Shown: positions 31,411 to 40,042, numbered from the stretch's first letter. The stretch: DNA of 40,500 nucleotides from RGIG8709 sp045537065 (GCA_045537065.1 JAZSOT010000063.1:1-40500), one strand, 5' to 3'. Numbers and translations are program-made. Notes: generated by a model from the sequence alone, not told the origin.

Positions 31411-32613
31411 ATGAAAATAGCTATAATGGGTTTTGGTGTTGTGGGCTCCGGTGTTGGAGAGCTTGTCAGCAAAAATCAGTCAGTTTTTAAAGCCAAAACA
31501 GGAGAAGGTCTTGAAATAAAACACATTTTAGACCTTCGTGATTTTCCTGACAGCGAATACAAATGTTTCACCAAGGACTTTAATGACATTTTAAACGATA
31601 CAGAGGTTGAAGCTGTTGTTGAAGTTATGGGAGGTGTAAATCCTGCCTATGATTTCACAAAAAAACTCTTACTTGCAGGGAAACACGTCATTTCTTCCAA
31701 CAAAGAGCTTGTTGCAAAGCACGGAACAGAGCTTTTAAAAATTGCTAAAGAAAAAAATATAAACTATTTATTTGAAGCAAGCGTTGGAGGCGGTATTCCT
31801 ATTATAAGACCTCTTTATTCAAGTCTTACCTCCGATGAAATTTCAGGAGTTTATGGTATCTTAAACGGCACTACTAATTATATCTTAACCAGAATGATTA
31901 ATGACGGTGTTGAATTTTCTGATGCACTTGCCGATGCTCAGACAAAGGGCTATGCAGAAAAAGACCCCTCAGCAGATGTTGACGGTCTTGATGCCTGCAG
32001 AAAAATTGCAATTTTAACATCCCTTGCTTTTGGCAAATCTGTTGATGCTGAAAAAATACCTACTGAGGGTATCAGGAACATTACCCTTACCGATGTTGCA
32101 TATGCAGAAAAGCTTAACTCTTCCATTAAACTTATTGGTTCCTGCATTAGGGCAGAGAACGGCGTTTATGCTAGAGTTTGTCCTATGCTTGTTCCTTCAG
32201 AAAGTCCTCTTTCCTGCATAAACGATGTGTTTAACGGAATTGTTGTTACCGACAGTTCTCTTGGTGAAGTTATGTTCTATGGAAAGGGTGCAGGAAAGCT
32301 CCCAACAGCAAGTGCTGTTATTTCCGATGTTATTGATGTTGTTAAACACAAAAACAAAAATATTGTTATCCGTTGGGAACAGAGCGAAGACGGATATCTT
32401 AAAGACCCTTCAAAACAAAAATACAGTTACTACTTAAGAATAAAAAATGCTGACAAGAACGTTTTCTCATCCTTAAATCTTGTTTCTCTTGAAGAAAAGG
32501 ATGACGAGTTTGCAATTGTTACACCAAAGCTTGACGAGAAAGAACTTTCAGCATTCTTAAAGGAAGACCGTTTTGACGGTTCGGAAGTTCTTGCAAAACT
32601 TCGTATGCTATGA
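31411..32613 (+). CDS. hom: Homoserine dehydrogenase
   Basis: This 400-residue enzyme reduces aspartate semialdehyde to homoserine. Motifs: the NAD(P)-binding IMGFGVVGSGVGELV at the N terminus, EVMGG, SNKELVAKHG, EASVGGGIPIIRPL, and GILNGTTNYILTRM with GYAEKDPSADVDGLDACRKI. The C-terminal ACT domain is short and degenerate (from KYSYYLRIKNADKN), which may reduce threonine feedback control. It overlaps thrB by four bases, so the two are translationally coupled. Confidence 0.97.
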   Translation: MKIAIMGFGVVGSGVGELVSKNQSVFKAKTGEGLEIKHILDLRDFPDSEYKCFTKDFNDILNDTEVEAVVEVMGGVNPAYDFTKKLLLAGKHVISSNKELVAKHGTELLKIAKEKNINYLFEASVGGGIPIIRPLYSSLTSDEISGVYGILNGTTNYILTRMINDGVEFSDALADAQTKGYAEKDPSADVDGLDACRKIAILTSLAFGKSVDAEKIPTEGIRNITLTDVAYAEKLNSSIKLIGSCIRAENGVYARVCPMLVPSESPLSCINDVFNGIVVTDSSLGEVMFYGKGAGKLPTASAVISDVIDVVKHKNKNIVIRWEQSEDGYLKDPSKQKYSYYLRIKNADKNVFSSLNLVSLEEKDDEFAIVTPKLDEKELSAFLKEDRFDGSEVLAKLRML

Positions 32614-33527
32614 AAAACGTAACTATTCGCATTCCCGCAACAAGTGCAAATCTTGGACCGGGGTTTGATTGTCTTGGTATTGCACTTGGTCTTTACAACT
32701 ATGTTTCAGTAAATGAAACATACGAGGGTTTATCAATTCGCACAGATGGAGGTTTTTCAGGGGGTGTTCCCCTTGATTCTTCAAACCTTGTTTACAGAGC
32801 AATGAACCTTGTTGCCGCAAAATGCGGAAAAAATTTTAAGGGCCTTGATATAGCCCTGAAAAACAATATCCCCACATCAAGGGGACTTGGAAGCAGCAGT
32901 GCTGCCATTGTGGGCGGACTCCTTGCAGGAAATATTCTTCTTGACAATCCATTCACCAAAGAACAGCTTCTTAATATGGGAGCTGAGCTTGAGGGACACG
33001 CCGACAATGTTGCTCCCGCTATATACGGAGGCTTTACAACTTCTGTTTCAAGGTCAAACCTAGTTAGTTGTATAAAAAATCCCATCAGGGATGATTTGAA
33101 ATTTGCAGTTTTTATTCCTGATTTTTACCTAAGAACAAAAAAAGCAAGAAATCTTCTTCCGAGAGTTGTTCCCTTTTGCGATGCAGTTTATAATTTAAGC
33201 AGAAGTGCTTTTCTTACAGCAAGCCTTATTTCAGGTGATTATTCAAATCTCAGAACTGCAGTTTCAGACAGACTTCATCAAAATTTCAGGAAAAGACTTA
33301 TTCCTGGAATTGATGATATTTTCAGGCTTTCATATAAAAATAATGCTCTTGGCGTGTATTTAAGCGGTGCAGGACCTTCAATTCTTGCATTTATTGATTC
33401 AGGCAACACCGACTTTAATGCAAAAGTTTCGGGAGTTCTTAATAAAAAGTTTAATCATTGGCATCTTCAAATTCTCCATGCAGACAATGAGGGTGCTACT
33501 CAAATAAACAGACTGGAGGTTTTTTAA
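32610..33527 (+). CDS. thrB: Homoserine kinase
   Basis: This 305-residue GHMP-family kinase phosphorylates homoserine on the way to threonine. Motif 1 is SANLGPGFDCLGIALGLYN, the ATP-binding motif 2 is PTSRGLGSSSAAIVGG (about 88-103), and motif 3 lies in LSGAGPSILAFI. It overlaps hom (ATGA) and its stop is directly followed by the lysC start codon. thrC is not in this cluster. Confidence 0.96.
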   Translation: MKNVTIRIPATSANLGPGFDCLGIALGLYNYVSVNETYEGLSIRTDGGFSGGVPLDSSNLVYRAMNLVAAKCGKNFKGLDIALKNNIPTSRGLGSSSAAIVGGLLAGNILLDNPFTKEQLLNMGAELEGHADNVAPAIYGGFTTSVSRSNLVSCIKNPIRDDLKFAVFIPDFYLRTKKARNLLPRVVPFCDAVYNLSRSAFLTASLISGDYSNLRTAVSDRLHQNFRKRLIPGIDDIFRLSYKNNALGVYLSGAGPSILAFIDSGNTDFNAKVSGVLNKKFNHWHLQILHADNEGATQINRLEVF

Positions 33528-34733
33528 TTGGCAATCATAGTACAAAAATTTGGCGGAAGCTCTGTTGCTGATGCTAAAAAAGTAATGAATGTCGCAAATC
33601 GTGTTGTTGATACCTACAAAGAGGGAAATAGCGTTGTTGTTGTTGTTTCTGCTCAGGGCGACACAACTGACGATTTGATTGAAAAAGCACATGAAATCAA
33701 CGATAATCCTTCAAAAAGAGAAATGGATATGTTGCTTTCAAGTGGTGAGCAGATTTCTATTGCTCTTTTGGCTATGGCTATTGAAAAAATAGGCATTCCC
33801 GTTATTTCTCTCACCGGTTGGCAAGCCGGTTTCCAGACAAATTCAAATTCAGGTGATGCAAGAATTAAAACTATCAACACCGAAAGAATCCTGTCTGAAC
33901 TTGACAAAAAGAAAATTGTTATCGTTGCTGGTTTCCAGGGGCTTGACAGATTTGATGATATAACAACCCTTGGCCGCGGCGGAAGTGATACATCAGCTGT
34001 TGCAATTGCTGCAGCAATTCACGCTCACAAGTGCGAAATCTACACAGACGTTGACGGTGTTTACACCGCTGACCCAAGAATTTGCAAGGGTGCTAAAAAG
34101 CTTGACGAAATCACTTATGACGAAATGCTTGAGCTTGCAAGCCTTGGTGCAAATGTTCTTCACAACAGAAGTGTTGAAATGGCTAAAAAATATAACGTTA
34201 AGCTTGAAGTTAAATCAAGTTTTGAAAAATTACCCGGTACAATAGTTAAGGAGGCGGTTGCTGTGGAAAAAATGTTAATCAGAGGAGTTACCCGTGATAA
34301 TGATATTGCAAGAATTTCTATTATAGGTCTTGAGGATACACCTGGAATTGCTTTCCGTGTTTTCTCTATTCTTGCAAGTGCTAACATCAATGTTGATGTT
34401 ATCTTACAGTCTATAGGTCATAATAATAAAAAGGATATTTCGTTCACTGTTGCAAAGAATAACCTTAATAAAGCACTTGACCTTTTAGAGGCTGAAAAAC
34501 AGACTATTAAATTCGAACAGCTTAATCACCGCGAAGATGTGAGCAAGGTTTCAATCGTTGGTGCAGGTATGGTTAACAACCCAGGCGTTGCAGCTAAAAT
34601 GTTTGAAGCTCTTTATGAAGCAGGAATTAATATTCATATGATTTCTACATCAGAAACAAAGGTTTCAGTTTTAATCAACACTGCAAAAGCTGAAAGAGCC
34701 GTTGAAGCAATTCACGATAAATTTAATATCTAA
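33528..34733 (+). CDS. lysC: Aspartate kinase (alpha subunit form)
   Basis: This 401-residue enzyme performs the first step of the aspartate pathway. The kinase domain has VQKFGGSSVAD (5-15), VSAQGDTTDDL, FQGLDRFDDITTLGRGGSDTSAV and TDVDGVYTADPRI. Two ACT domains follow (from about 265 and 345), expected to bind lysine and/or threonine. It starts at TTG 33528, immediately after the thrB stop, with GGAGG eight bases upstream. An internal in-frame start is described separately. Confidence 0.97.
   Translation: MAIIVQKFGGSSVADAKKVMNVANRVVDTYKEGNSVVVVVSAQGDTTDDLIEKAHEINDNPSKREMDMLLSSGEQISIALLAMAIEKIGIPVISLTGWQAGFQTNSNSGDARIKTINTERILSELDKKKIVIVAGFQGLDRFDDITTLGRGGSDTSAVAIAAAIHAHKCEIYTDVDGVYTADPRICKGAKKLDEITYDEMLELASLGANVLHNRSVEMAKKYNVKLEVKSSFEKLPGTIVKEAVAVEKMLIRGVTRDNDIARISIIGLEDTPGIAFRVFSILASANINVDVILQSIGHNNKKDISFTVAKNNLNKALDLLEAEKQTIKFEQLNHREDVSKVSIVGAGMVNNPGVAAKMFEALYEAGINIHMISTSETKVSVLINTAKAERAVEAIHDKFNI
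34263..34733 (+). CDS. lysC: Probable internal translation product of lysC (aspartokinase beta subunit)
   Basis: Inside lysC, AAGGAGG (34248-34254) lies eight bases before an in-frame GTG (34263), with an in-frame ATG at 34272. Translation from here would give a 153-156 residue protein consisting only of the two ACT domains. This matches the alpha2beta2 aspartokinase II of B. subtilis, whose beta subunit is made from an in-frame internal start. The site is seen in the sequence; expression is inferred. Confidence 0.6.
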   Translation: MEKMLIRGVTRDNDIARISIIGLEDTPGIAFRVFSILASANINVDVILQSIGHNNKKDISFTVAKNNLNKALDLLEAEKQTIKFEQLNHREDVSKVSIVGAGMVNNPGVAAKMFEALYEAGINIHMISTSETKVSVLINTAKAERAVEAIHDKFNI

Positions 34734-34740
34734 TAAAACC

Positions 34741-34770
34741 AAAATCCCTTGGCAATTGCCAAGGGATTTT
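34741..34770. terminator. Bidirectional terminator after lysC
   Basis: AAAATCCCTTGGC and GCCAAGGGATTTT surround AATT in a perfect palindrome (34741-34770) with T tracts. It separates lysC from the convergent LOG-family gene. Confidence 0.92.
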
Positions 34771-34771
34771 T

Positions 34772-35347
34772 TTATACACCTTTTGTCTTTACTATATCTA
34801 TTTCCGGTGGAATATATCCTTCAAGATAATCGACTATTTTTTCAGGGTCATCAAGCACCTCATAGAGTGCTAAGGTTTGGGGTCTTATAAAATTTTTATC
34901 CTCAGCTTCTTTCAAAGCCTCAATCATTTTATTATAATATCCGCCTATATTAAAAATAACAATGGCTTTGTTATGTCTTGCAAGCTGTTTCAGGGTGAGG
35001 ATTTCATAAAACTCTTCATAAGTTCCTATACCGCCAGGAGCAATAACAAAGGCATCGGCCCTATCTTCCATTATAGCTTTTCTTTCTCTCATTGTTTCGG
35101 TATAGATAAGCTCGTCGCATTCCTCAAACAAAACTCCGTCAACATTGAAAAAGCTGGGAGAAACCCCTATAACTTTTCCTCCGCCTGATTTTGTGCCTCT
35201 TGCACTTGCACCCATAACTCCCTGAGCACCGCCTCCATAAACCAAAGAATGCCCTCTCTTTGCCATTTTCTCACCTAGGCTGAATGACTCATCTAAATAT
35301 ATTTTATCTATTAAATCACTTGACGCCCCATATATACATATATTCAT
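34772..35347 (-). CDS. LOG family protein (nucleoside 5'-monophosphate phosphoribohydrolase)
   Basis: This 191-residue Rossmann-fold protein is of the TIGR00730/LOG family, whose members hydrolyse cytokinin-type or other purine nucleotides to the free base. The signatures are VYGGGAQGVMGASARG (about 36-51) and, from about residue 100, MRERKAIMEDRADAF and APGGIGTYEEFYEILT, which hold the catalytic Arg and Glu. The physiological substrate in Clostridia is not clear. AAGGAGCG precedes ATG 35347. Monocistronic. Confidence 0.92.
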   Translation of the reverse strand: MNICIYGASSDLIDKIYLDESFSLGEKMAKRGHSLVYGGGAQGVMGASARGTKSGGGKVIGVSPSFFNVDGVLFEECDELIYTETMRERKAIMEDRADAFVIAPGGIGTYEEFYEILTLKQLARHNKAIVIFNIGGYYNKMIEALKEAEDKNFIRPQTLALYEVLDDPEKIVDYLEGYIPPEIDIVKTKGV

Positions 35348-35418
35348 AATTTCCGCTCCTTAAGAAAATTATATGAAAAATCTAATATTATATACTAATC
35401 TGTAAATAAAACATTAAA

Positions 35419-35447
35419 ATTATAACATATATTCCCTAAATAGTCAA
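35419..35447 (-). promoter_or_regulatory. SigA-type promoter for the LOG-family gene
   Basis: On the minus strand TTGACT (35447-35442), 17 bases, then TATAAT (35424-35419), preceded by TG. Confidence 0.8.
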
Positions 35448-35479
35448 ATCAGCTTACCACTTTTTCTGCAAAAATAAAA

Positions 35480-35508
35480 AAGTGCAACCCGATATACAGG
35501 TTGCACTT
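35480..35508 (-). terminator. Terminator after the FGGY kinase gene
   Basis: AAGTGCAACC (35480-35489) pairs with GGTTGCACTT (35499-35508); a run of T follows on the minus strand. Confidence 0.88.
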
Positions 35509-35516
35509 CTTATTAT

Positions 35517-37040
35517 TTATAAATTTTCAATTGCGGACTTTTCTACCTCTAAAAGCTTTATATAATTTTCTGTGTATTTATCAAAGCCGTTCATATCCTC
35601 TAGGTCAGGCTGGATGGTTGTGGCATCAACATCCTTAAATACTTTTGTATCAAGATATTCTTCAAGAGCTTCATTTCCACTTCGTTCTGCGGCAAATGCT
35701 GCAAGCAAGGCAATACCGTAGGCTCCGCCCTTTCCTGCTGTTTTCATTACAGTTACAGGAGCTTTGCAGGCTGCTGACATATATTTTTGTCCAACCACCG
35801 GGGTTTTGAATAATCCACCGTGACCTGTGAGACTCTTTATTTCAACTTTTTCTTTTTCCAATATTTTCATTCCTATTTTCAAAGTTACCATAGTTGAATA
35901 TAGGGTTGCTCTGAAAAAGTTTGCAAGAGTGAATTTACTTTCTGCCCTGCGAATAACAAAGGGTCTGCCCTCGTCCATATGTGTTATACCTTCTCCTGCC
36001 ATATAGTTGCAGACAAGAATTCCTCCGCAATCTGCATCTCCCTCAAGGCTTTTTTCATAAAGCTTTGTGTAAAGCTCCCCTGCAGAGGGCTGTGCGTCAA
36101 AAAGATTAACTGCCTCCTTTAAAATAGATACCCACGCATTTGAATCATTGGTACAGTTGTTACAATGAACCATAGCAACAGGCTTTCCTGACGGGGTTGT
36201 TACCATATCTATCTCTTCATAAACATTTTCAAGCATTTTATCAAGAACAACCATTGAAAAAATTGATGTTCCGGCAGATACATTTCCTGTTGCGGGAGCA
36301 ACCGCATTTGTTGCCACCATTCCTGTTCCTGCATCCCCCTCAGGCGGTGCAAGCTTTGTTCCCTCAGGCAGAAGATTATCAATAAGCTCTGCTCCGTCTT
36401 TAGTGAGAGTCCCTGCATTTTCACCAGCCACTGCAACTTTGGGCAATACATCTTTAACTTTCCAGGGCATACCTTTTTCACTGACAAGCTTTTCAATTTT
36501 TTCTATCATAGCTTTATCATAATCAAGACATTCACTATCAATAGGGAATATCCCCGAAGCTTCGCCAATACCAACCATATTAATCCCTGTGAGCATATAA
36601 TGAATATAACCTGCCAAAGTTGTTATATGAGCAACGTTTTTAATATGTTCTTCACCATTTAAAACCGCCTGATAAAGATGAGCTATGCTCCAGCGCTGAG
36701 GAACATTAAAACCAAATAATTCGGTAAGCTCTGCTGCAGCAGGAGCTGTGATTGTATTCTGCCATGTTCTAAAAGGAACAAGCAAATTCCAGTTTTCATC
36801 AAACGCAAGATAGCCGTGCATCATTCCTGAAATTCCCACATATTCAATATCCTCAAGATTTCCGACACCATTAAGGGCAGTTTTAAGACCTGTCCACGCA
36901 TCTTTTATATCATATGTCCATATTCCGTTTTTAAATTCGGATGCCCAGGTGTAATCCCCTGAAGATACAGGCTTATATTCCTTATTAATTTTTACCGCTT
37001 TAATTCGTGTTGAACCAAATTCAATTCCAAGATAACTCAT
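35517..37040 (-). CDS. FGGY-family carbohydrate kinase
   Basis: This 507-residue sugar kinase has the ATPase start LGIEFGSTRIKAVKI (4-18), the YVGISGMMHGYLAFD block (about 67-81), and the C-terminal SLTGHGGLFKTPVVGQ and KGGAYGIALLAAF. FGGY enzymes phosphorylate pentoses, pentitols or hexuloses. The sequence does not decide the sugar; ribulose, xylulose or fuculose are possible. It has its own promoter and terminator. The nearby kdgK-eda pair suggests a plant-sugar-acid theme, but no isomerase or transporter is adjacent. Confidence 0.85.
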   Translation of the reverse strand: MSYLGIEFGSTRIKAVKINKEYKPVSSGDYTWASEFKNGIWTYDIKDAWTGLKTALNGVGNLEDIEYVGISGMMHGYLAFDENWNLLVPFRTWQNTITAPAAAELTELFGFNVPQRWSIAHLYQAVLNGEEHIKNVAHITTLAGYIHYMLTGINMVGIGEASGIFPIDSECLDYDKAMIEKIEKLVSEKGMPWKVKDVLPKVAVAGENAGTLTKDGAELIDNLLPEGTKLAPPEGDAGTGMVATNAVAPATGNVSAGTSIFSMVVLDKMLENVYEEIDMVTTPSGKPVAMVHCNNCTNDSNAWVSILKEAVNLFDAQPSAGELYTKLYEKSLEGDADCGGILVCNYMAGEGITHMDEGRPFVIRRAESKFTLANFFRATLYSTMVTLKIGMKILEKEKVEIKSLTGHGGLFKTPVVGQKYMSAACKAPVTVMKTAGKGGAYGIALLAAFAAERSGNEALEEYLDTKVFKDVDATTIQPDLEDMNGFDKYTENYIKLLEVEKSAIENL

Positions 37041-37122
37041 AACAAAATCCCACTTTCTGTTTTCTGTATTTTAAGATTCTTGTTGTTCTACACGACAGCA
37101 AATTATCTAACTCTCCAGAATC

Positions 37123-37151
37123 ATTATAACATTATATGACGGATATTTCAA
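37123..37151 (-). promoter_or_regulatory. SigA-type promoter for the FGGY kinase
   Basis: On the minus strand TTGAAA (37151-37146), 17 bases, then TATAAT (37128-37123), preceded by TG. It lies directly behind the terminator of the upstream gene. Confidence 0.85.
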
Positions 37152-37160
37152 GTGTATAAA

Positions 37161-37191
37161 AAAAGAAGCTTTGGATACCAAAGCTTCTTTT
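37161..37191 (-). terminator. Terminator after the secreted CuAO_N-type gene
   Basis: AAAAGAAGCTTTGG (37161-37174) pairs with CCAAAGCTTCTTTT (37178-37191), a 14-bp stem followed by T residues on the minus strand. Confidence 0.92.
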
Positions 37192-37203
37192 TTTATTTAG
37201 TAA

Positions 37204-38013
37204 TTATTCAACTTCTTCAGTTTTTTCTTCTGCAGCATCTTCTGCTGGAGCTTCCTCTTCTGTTGTTTCTTCTACAGTTTCTTCTGTTTCAGCAGTATCT
37301 TTATTTTCTTCTGCATTTTCCTCGGTTACTTCTTCTTTGTTTTCTTCAGCAGGAGTTTCTTCTTCTGTAACTTCCTCAGCAGGAGTTTCTTCTGCAGGTG
37401 TTGTTGTAACTACAACTTCAAGAGTTTCTTCTACCCATTCAACATTACAGCCAAAAGCTTCTGAAATAGCTCTTACAGGAACTAATGTTCTGTCGTTTAA
37501 TAGCATCGCAGGAACATCAAGTTCAATAACATCATTATTTCTGATAAGCTTGTTATTGTCTATCTGAACAAGAATATAAATATCTCCTCTTTTTGCTATA
37601 GCTGTGTTTGTGTCATTATCCCAGGCAACCTCTGCTCCAAGAGCTTCAAAAATAGCTCTTAACGGAACCATTGTTCTGTCATTGTGAAGAATTGGTTTCT
37701 GGTCAGGGAAAACAACTTCTACGCCGTCAATTTTAACTGTTATAACGCCATCTTCTTTTACAGGAGCTTCTGTAACTTCCTCCGCAGGAGCTTCACCTTC
37801 AGTAACCTCTTCTGCTGGAGCTTCCTCTTCAGTAGCTTCTTCCTCAACAGTTTCTTCTGCAGGAGCTTCCTCGCTGATTAATTCAGCATCTTCAACTGCT
37901 TCACTGATTAACATAACTTCTTCATTTGATTCTGTTATAGCCTCTTCTGCAAAGCAAACACTCATTGAAAAAACAAGTGCAAGGGCTAAAACTAATGATA
38001 ATACCTTTTTCAT
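37204..38013 (-). CDS. Secreted stalk-domain protein (copper amine oxidase N-terminal-like) with Glu-rich tails
   Basis: This 269-residue secreted protein has a signal peptide (about 1-22, cleavage near CFA-EE). Two acidic low-complexity segments rich in EEAPAEE/EEVTE repeats (about 45-90 and 205-269) flank a central domain. The domain carries the paired motif ILHNDRTMVPLRAIFEALGAEVAWD and LLNDRTLVPVRAISEAFGCNVEW, diagnostic of the CuAO_N1/stalk domain common on Clostridia surface proteins. Its role is probably structural or cell-wall related; no copper oxidase domain is present. AGAGG is nine bases before the chosen ATG 38013; the ATG at 38022 abuts it. Confidence 0.88.
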   Translation of the reverse strand: MKKVLSLVLALALVFSMSVCFAEEAITESNEEVMLISEAVEDAELISEEAPAEETVEEEATEEEAPAEEVTEGEAPAEEVTEAPVKEDGVITVKIDGVEVVFPDQKPILHNDRTMVPLRAIFEALGAEVAWDNDTNTAIAKRGDIYILVQIDNNKLIRNNDVIELDVPAMLLNDRTLVPVRAISEAFGCNVEWVEETLEVVVTTTPAEETPAEEVTEEETPAEENKEEVTEENAEENKDTAETEETVEETTEEEAPAEDAAEEKTEEVE

Positions 38014-38054
38014 ACTTTTCATCCTCTTTTCTTAAAAGTAAAATTTATAACATA

Positions 38055-38083
38055 ATTATATATTATTCTTCCTTTTTTGTCAA
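38055..38083 (-). promoter_or_regulatory. SigA-type promoter for the secreted stalk-domain gene
   Basis: A perfect consensus on the minus strand: TTGACA (38083-38078), 17 bases, TATAAT (38060-38055), suggesting strong expression. Confidence 0.9.
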
Positions 38084-38101
38084 GAAATTTGTACTGTACA
38101 T

Positions 38102-38139
38102 AAAGATAAAAAGCACTCCTTAGAGTACCTTTTATCTTT
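38102..38139 (-). terminator. Terminator downstream of kdgK
   Basis: AAAGATAAAA (38102-38111) pairs with TTTTATCTTT (38130-38139), with an inner ACTC/GAGT pairing. It sits about 90 bases after the kdgK stop, and the stretch between holds no gene. Confidence 0.65.
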
Positions 38140-38229
38140 ATATTATTTCTTTCCTTTTGCCGCTTTGCCGTTTTATTAAATGCAAAGTTACTTTATGCCC
38201 AACTCTTTAGCTCAACAATATTCAAAAGC

Positions 38230-39327
38230 TTATCTCTGAACTCTTGCTCCAGCTCCGCCCATAATAGCTTCAACTTCTTTCTTGTTAGCCATTGTTGTGT
38301 CACCAGGAGTTGTCATAGCAAGTGCACCGTGTGCTGCACCATAGTTAACTGCAGTTTCTGGGTCTGCACCTGTCATAAGACCATAGATAAGACCTGATGC
38401 AAATGAGTCACCGCCGCCCACACGGTCCATAATTTCAAGACCTTTGTAGTCTTTTGCTTTATATACTGTGCCGTCAGACCAGCAGATAGCACTCCAATCA
38501 TTTACTGTTGCTGTTTTAACTTCTCTCAAAGTTGTTGCAATAACCTTGAAGTTTGGATACTGTCTTGCAGCTTCTGCAATCATTTTCTTATATCCGTCAA
38601 GGTTAAGTTCCTTTAAGTTTTCATCATTACCTTCAACCTTAAGACCAAGGCAAGCTGTGAAATCTTCTTCGTTACCAATCATAACATCAACATATTTTGC
38701 AATTTCCTTATTAACTTCCTGAGCCTTTTCAAGACCGCCTATAGCACTCCACATTGACGGACGGTAGTTAAGGTCATAAGATACGATTGTTCCATATTTT
38801 TTAGCAGCCTTTACTGCAGCAATAACAGTTTCGCAGGACTGTTCTGAAAGTGCAGCATAAATTCCGCCTGTATGTAACCAACGTACACCAAGTGTTCCAA
38901 AAATATATTCAAAATCAAAATCTTCAGGAGTTGCCTTTGAAATAGCTGTGTTTGCTCTGTCTGAGCATCCAACCGCACCACGGATACCATAGCCTCTTTC
39001 TGTGAAGTTAAGACCGTTACGGCAAATTCTTCCAATACCATCGGTTTTCATCCATTTGATAAGTGATGTATCAACACCGCCCTGTTCAATGAAATCTTCC
39101 ATAAGATATCCTACTTCGTTTTCTGCAAAAGCAGTTAAAACGGCGGTTTTCATTTTAAAACATTTATGAAGACCACGAATAACATTATATTCACCGCCGC
39201 CTTCCCACGCACGAAAAGCTCTTGCTGTACGAATTCTGCCTTCACCCGGGTCAAGACGAAGCATAACTTCACCAAGTGATACCGCATCAAATTTACATTC
39301 ATTCTTATCTCTTAATTTAAGTTCCAT
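38230..39327 (-). CDS. kdgK: 2-dehydro-3-deoxygluconokinase (PfkB family)
   Basis: This 365-residue PfkB-family kinase phosphorylates 2-keto-3-deoxygluconate (KDG) to KDPG. It has the N-terminal SLGEVMLRLDPGEGRIRTARAF, a sugar-binding GGGEYNVIRGL, SYDLNYRPSMW, and the catalytic motif DRVGGGDSFASGL near the C terminus, whose Asp is the base. It lies 29 bases after eda on the same strand; together they form the lower Entner-Doudoroff route used for uronic acids. GGAGGATAAAA precedes ATG 39327. Confidence 0.92.
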   Translation of the reverse strand: MELKLRDKNECKFDAVSLGEVMLRLDPGEGRIRTARAFRAWEGGGEYNVIRGLHKCFKMKTAVLTAFAENEVGYLMEDFIEQGGVDTSLIKWMKTDGIGRICRNGLNFTERGYGIRGAVGCSDRANTAISKATPEDFDFEYIFGTLGVRWLHTGGIYAALSEQSCETVIAAVKAAKKYGTIVSYDLNYRPSMWSAIGGLEKAQEVNKEIAKYVDVMIGNEEDFTACLGLKVEGNDENLKELNLDGYKKMIAEAARQYPNFKVIATTLREVKTATVNDWSAICWSDGTVYKAKDYKGLEIMDRVGGGDSFASGLIYGLMTGADPETAVNYGAAHGALAMTTPGDTTMANKKEVEAIMGGAGARVQR

Positions 39328-39356
39328 AGTTTTTTATCCTCCAATCTCAGCTTATA

Positions 39357-39995
39357 CTACGCTCTGATGCTTTTTACAAGTTCAACCGCTTCTTTTGTAA
39401 GCTCTGTTATCTTGTCAAATTCGCCGTTTGAAATAAGGTCGCCCTTAACCATCCAGCTACCTCCACAGCAAATAATTTTGTCGCATTCTAAATATTCTTT
39501 AAGATTTTTTGCACTTATTCCGCCTGTTGGCATAAACTTAACCATTGTGTATGGTGCTCCCATTGCTTTAATCATAGCAACACCGCCTGCCTGTTCTGCA
39601 GGGAAGAACTTAACAACTTTTAGTCCTCTCTTAACTGCCTGAGCAACCTCTGACGGTGTGATACATCCCGGGAATACAGGGATATTGTTTGCAATACAGA
39701 AATCAACGATTTCAGGGTCAAATCCCGGGCTTACAATAAACTTTGCACCCGCTTTTACCGCTCTTTGAACCTGGTCAATTGTTAAAACTGTTCCTGCACC
39801 AACGAGCATATCAGGATATTTTTCGCTCATAAGTCTGATAGACTCCTCTGCCACATCTGTACGGAATGTTACCTCAGCACAGGAAAGTCCGCCTGCAACA
39901 AGTGCATCTGCAAGAGGAATTGCATCCTCTGTTTTTTTGAGCACAACTACCGGCACAACGCCATATTCTTCGATAATCTGTTCCATTGTTTTCAT
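39357..39995 (-). CDS. eda: KDPG/KHG aldolase
   Basis: This 212-residue class I aldolase splits 2-keto-3-deoxy-6-phosphogluconate into pyruvate and glyceraldehyde 3-phosphate. GLSCAEVTFRTDVAEESI carries the catalytic Glu region, VGAGTVLTIDQVQRAVKAGA and FIVSPGFDPEIV follow, and the Schiff-base Lys lies in VVKFFPAEQAGG. ATG 39995 follows AAGGAGGA; an upstream in-frame TTG at 40025 lies before that site and is rejected. First gene of the eda-kdgK unit. Confidence 0.95.
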   Translation of the reverse strand: MKTMEQIIEEYGVVPVVVLKKTEDAIPLADALVAGGLSCAEVTFRTDVAEESIRLMSEKYPDMLVGAGTVLTIDQVQRAVKAGAKFIVSPGFDPEIVDFCIANNIPVFPGCITPSEVAQAVKRGLKVVKFFPAEQAGGVAMIKAMGAPYTMVKFMPTGGISAKNLKEYLECDKIICCGGSWMVKGDLISNGEFDKITELTKEAVELVKSIRA

Positions 39996-40013
39996 TTTTT
40001 TATCCTCCTTATT

Positions 40014-40042
40014 TTTAAAGTACAATTTCCTCTTTAAAGTAC
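40014..40042 (-). repeat. Direct repeat TTTAAAGTAC upstream of eda (possible operator)
   Basis: TTTAAAGTAC occurs at 40014-40023 and 40033-40042, 19 bases apart, between the promoter and the ribosome binding site of eda. The spacing of about two helical turns would suit a regulator binding one face of the DNA. No regulator gene is adjacent. Confidence 0.35.
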
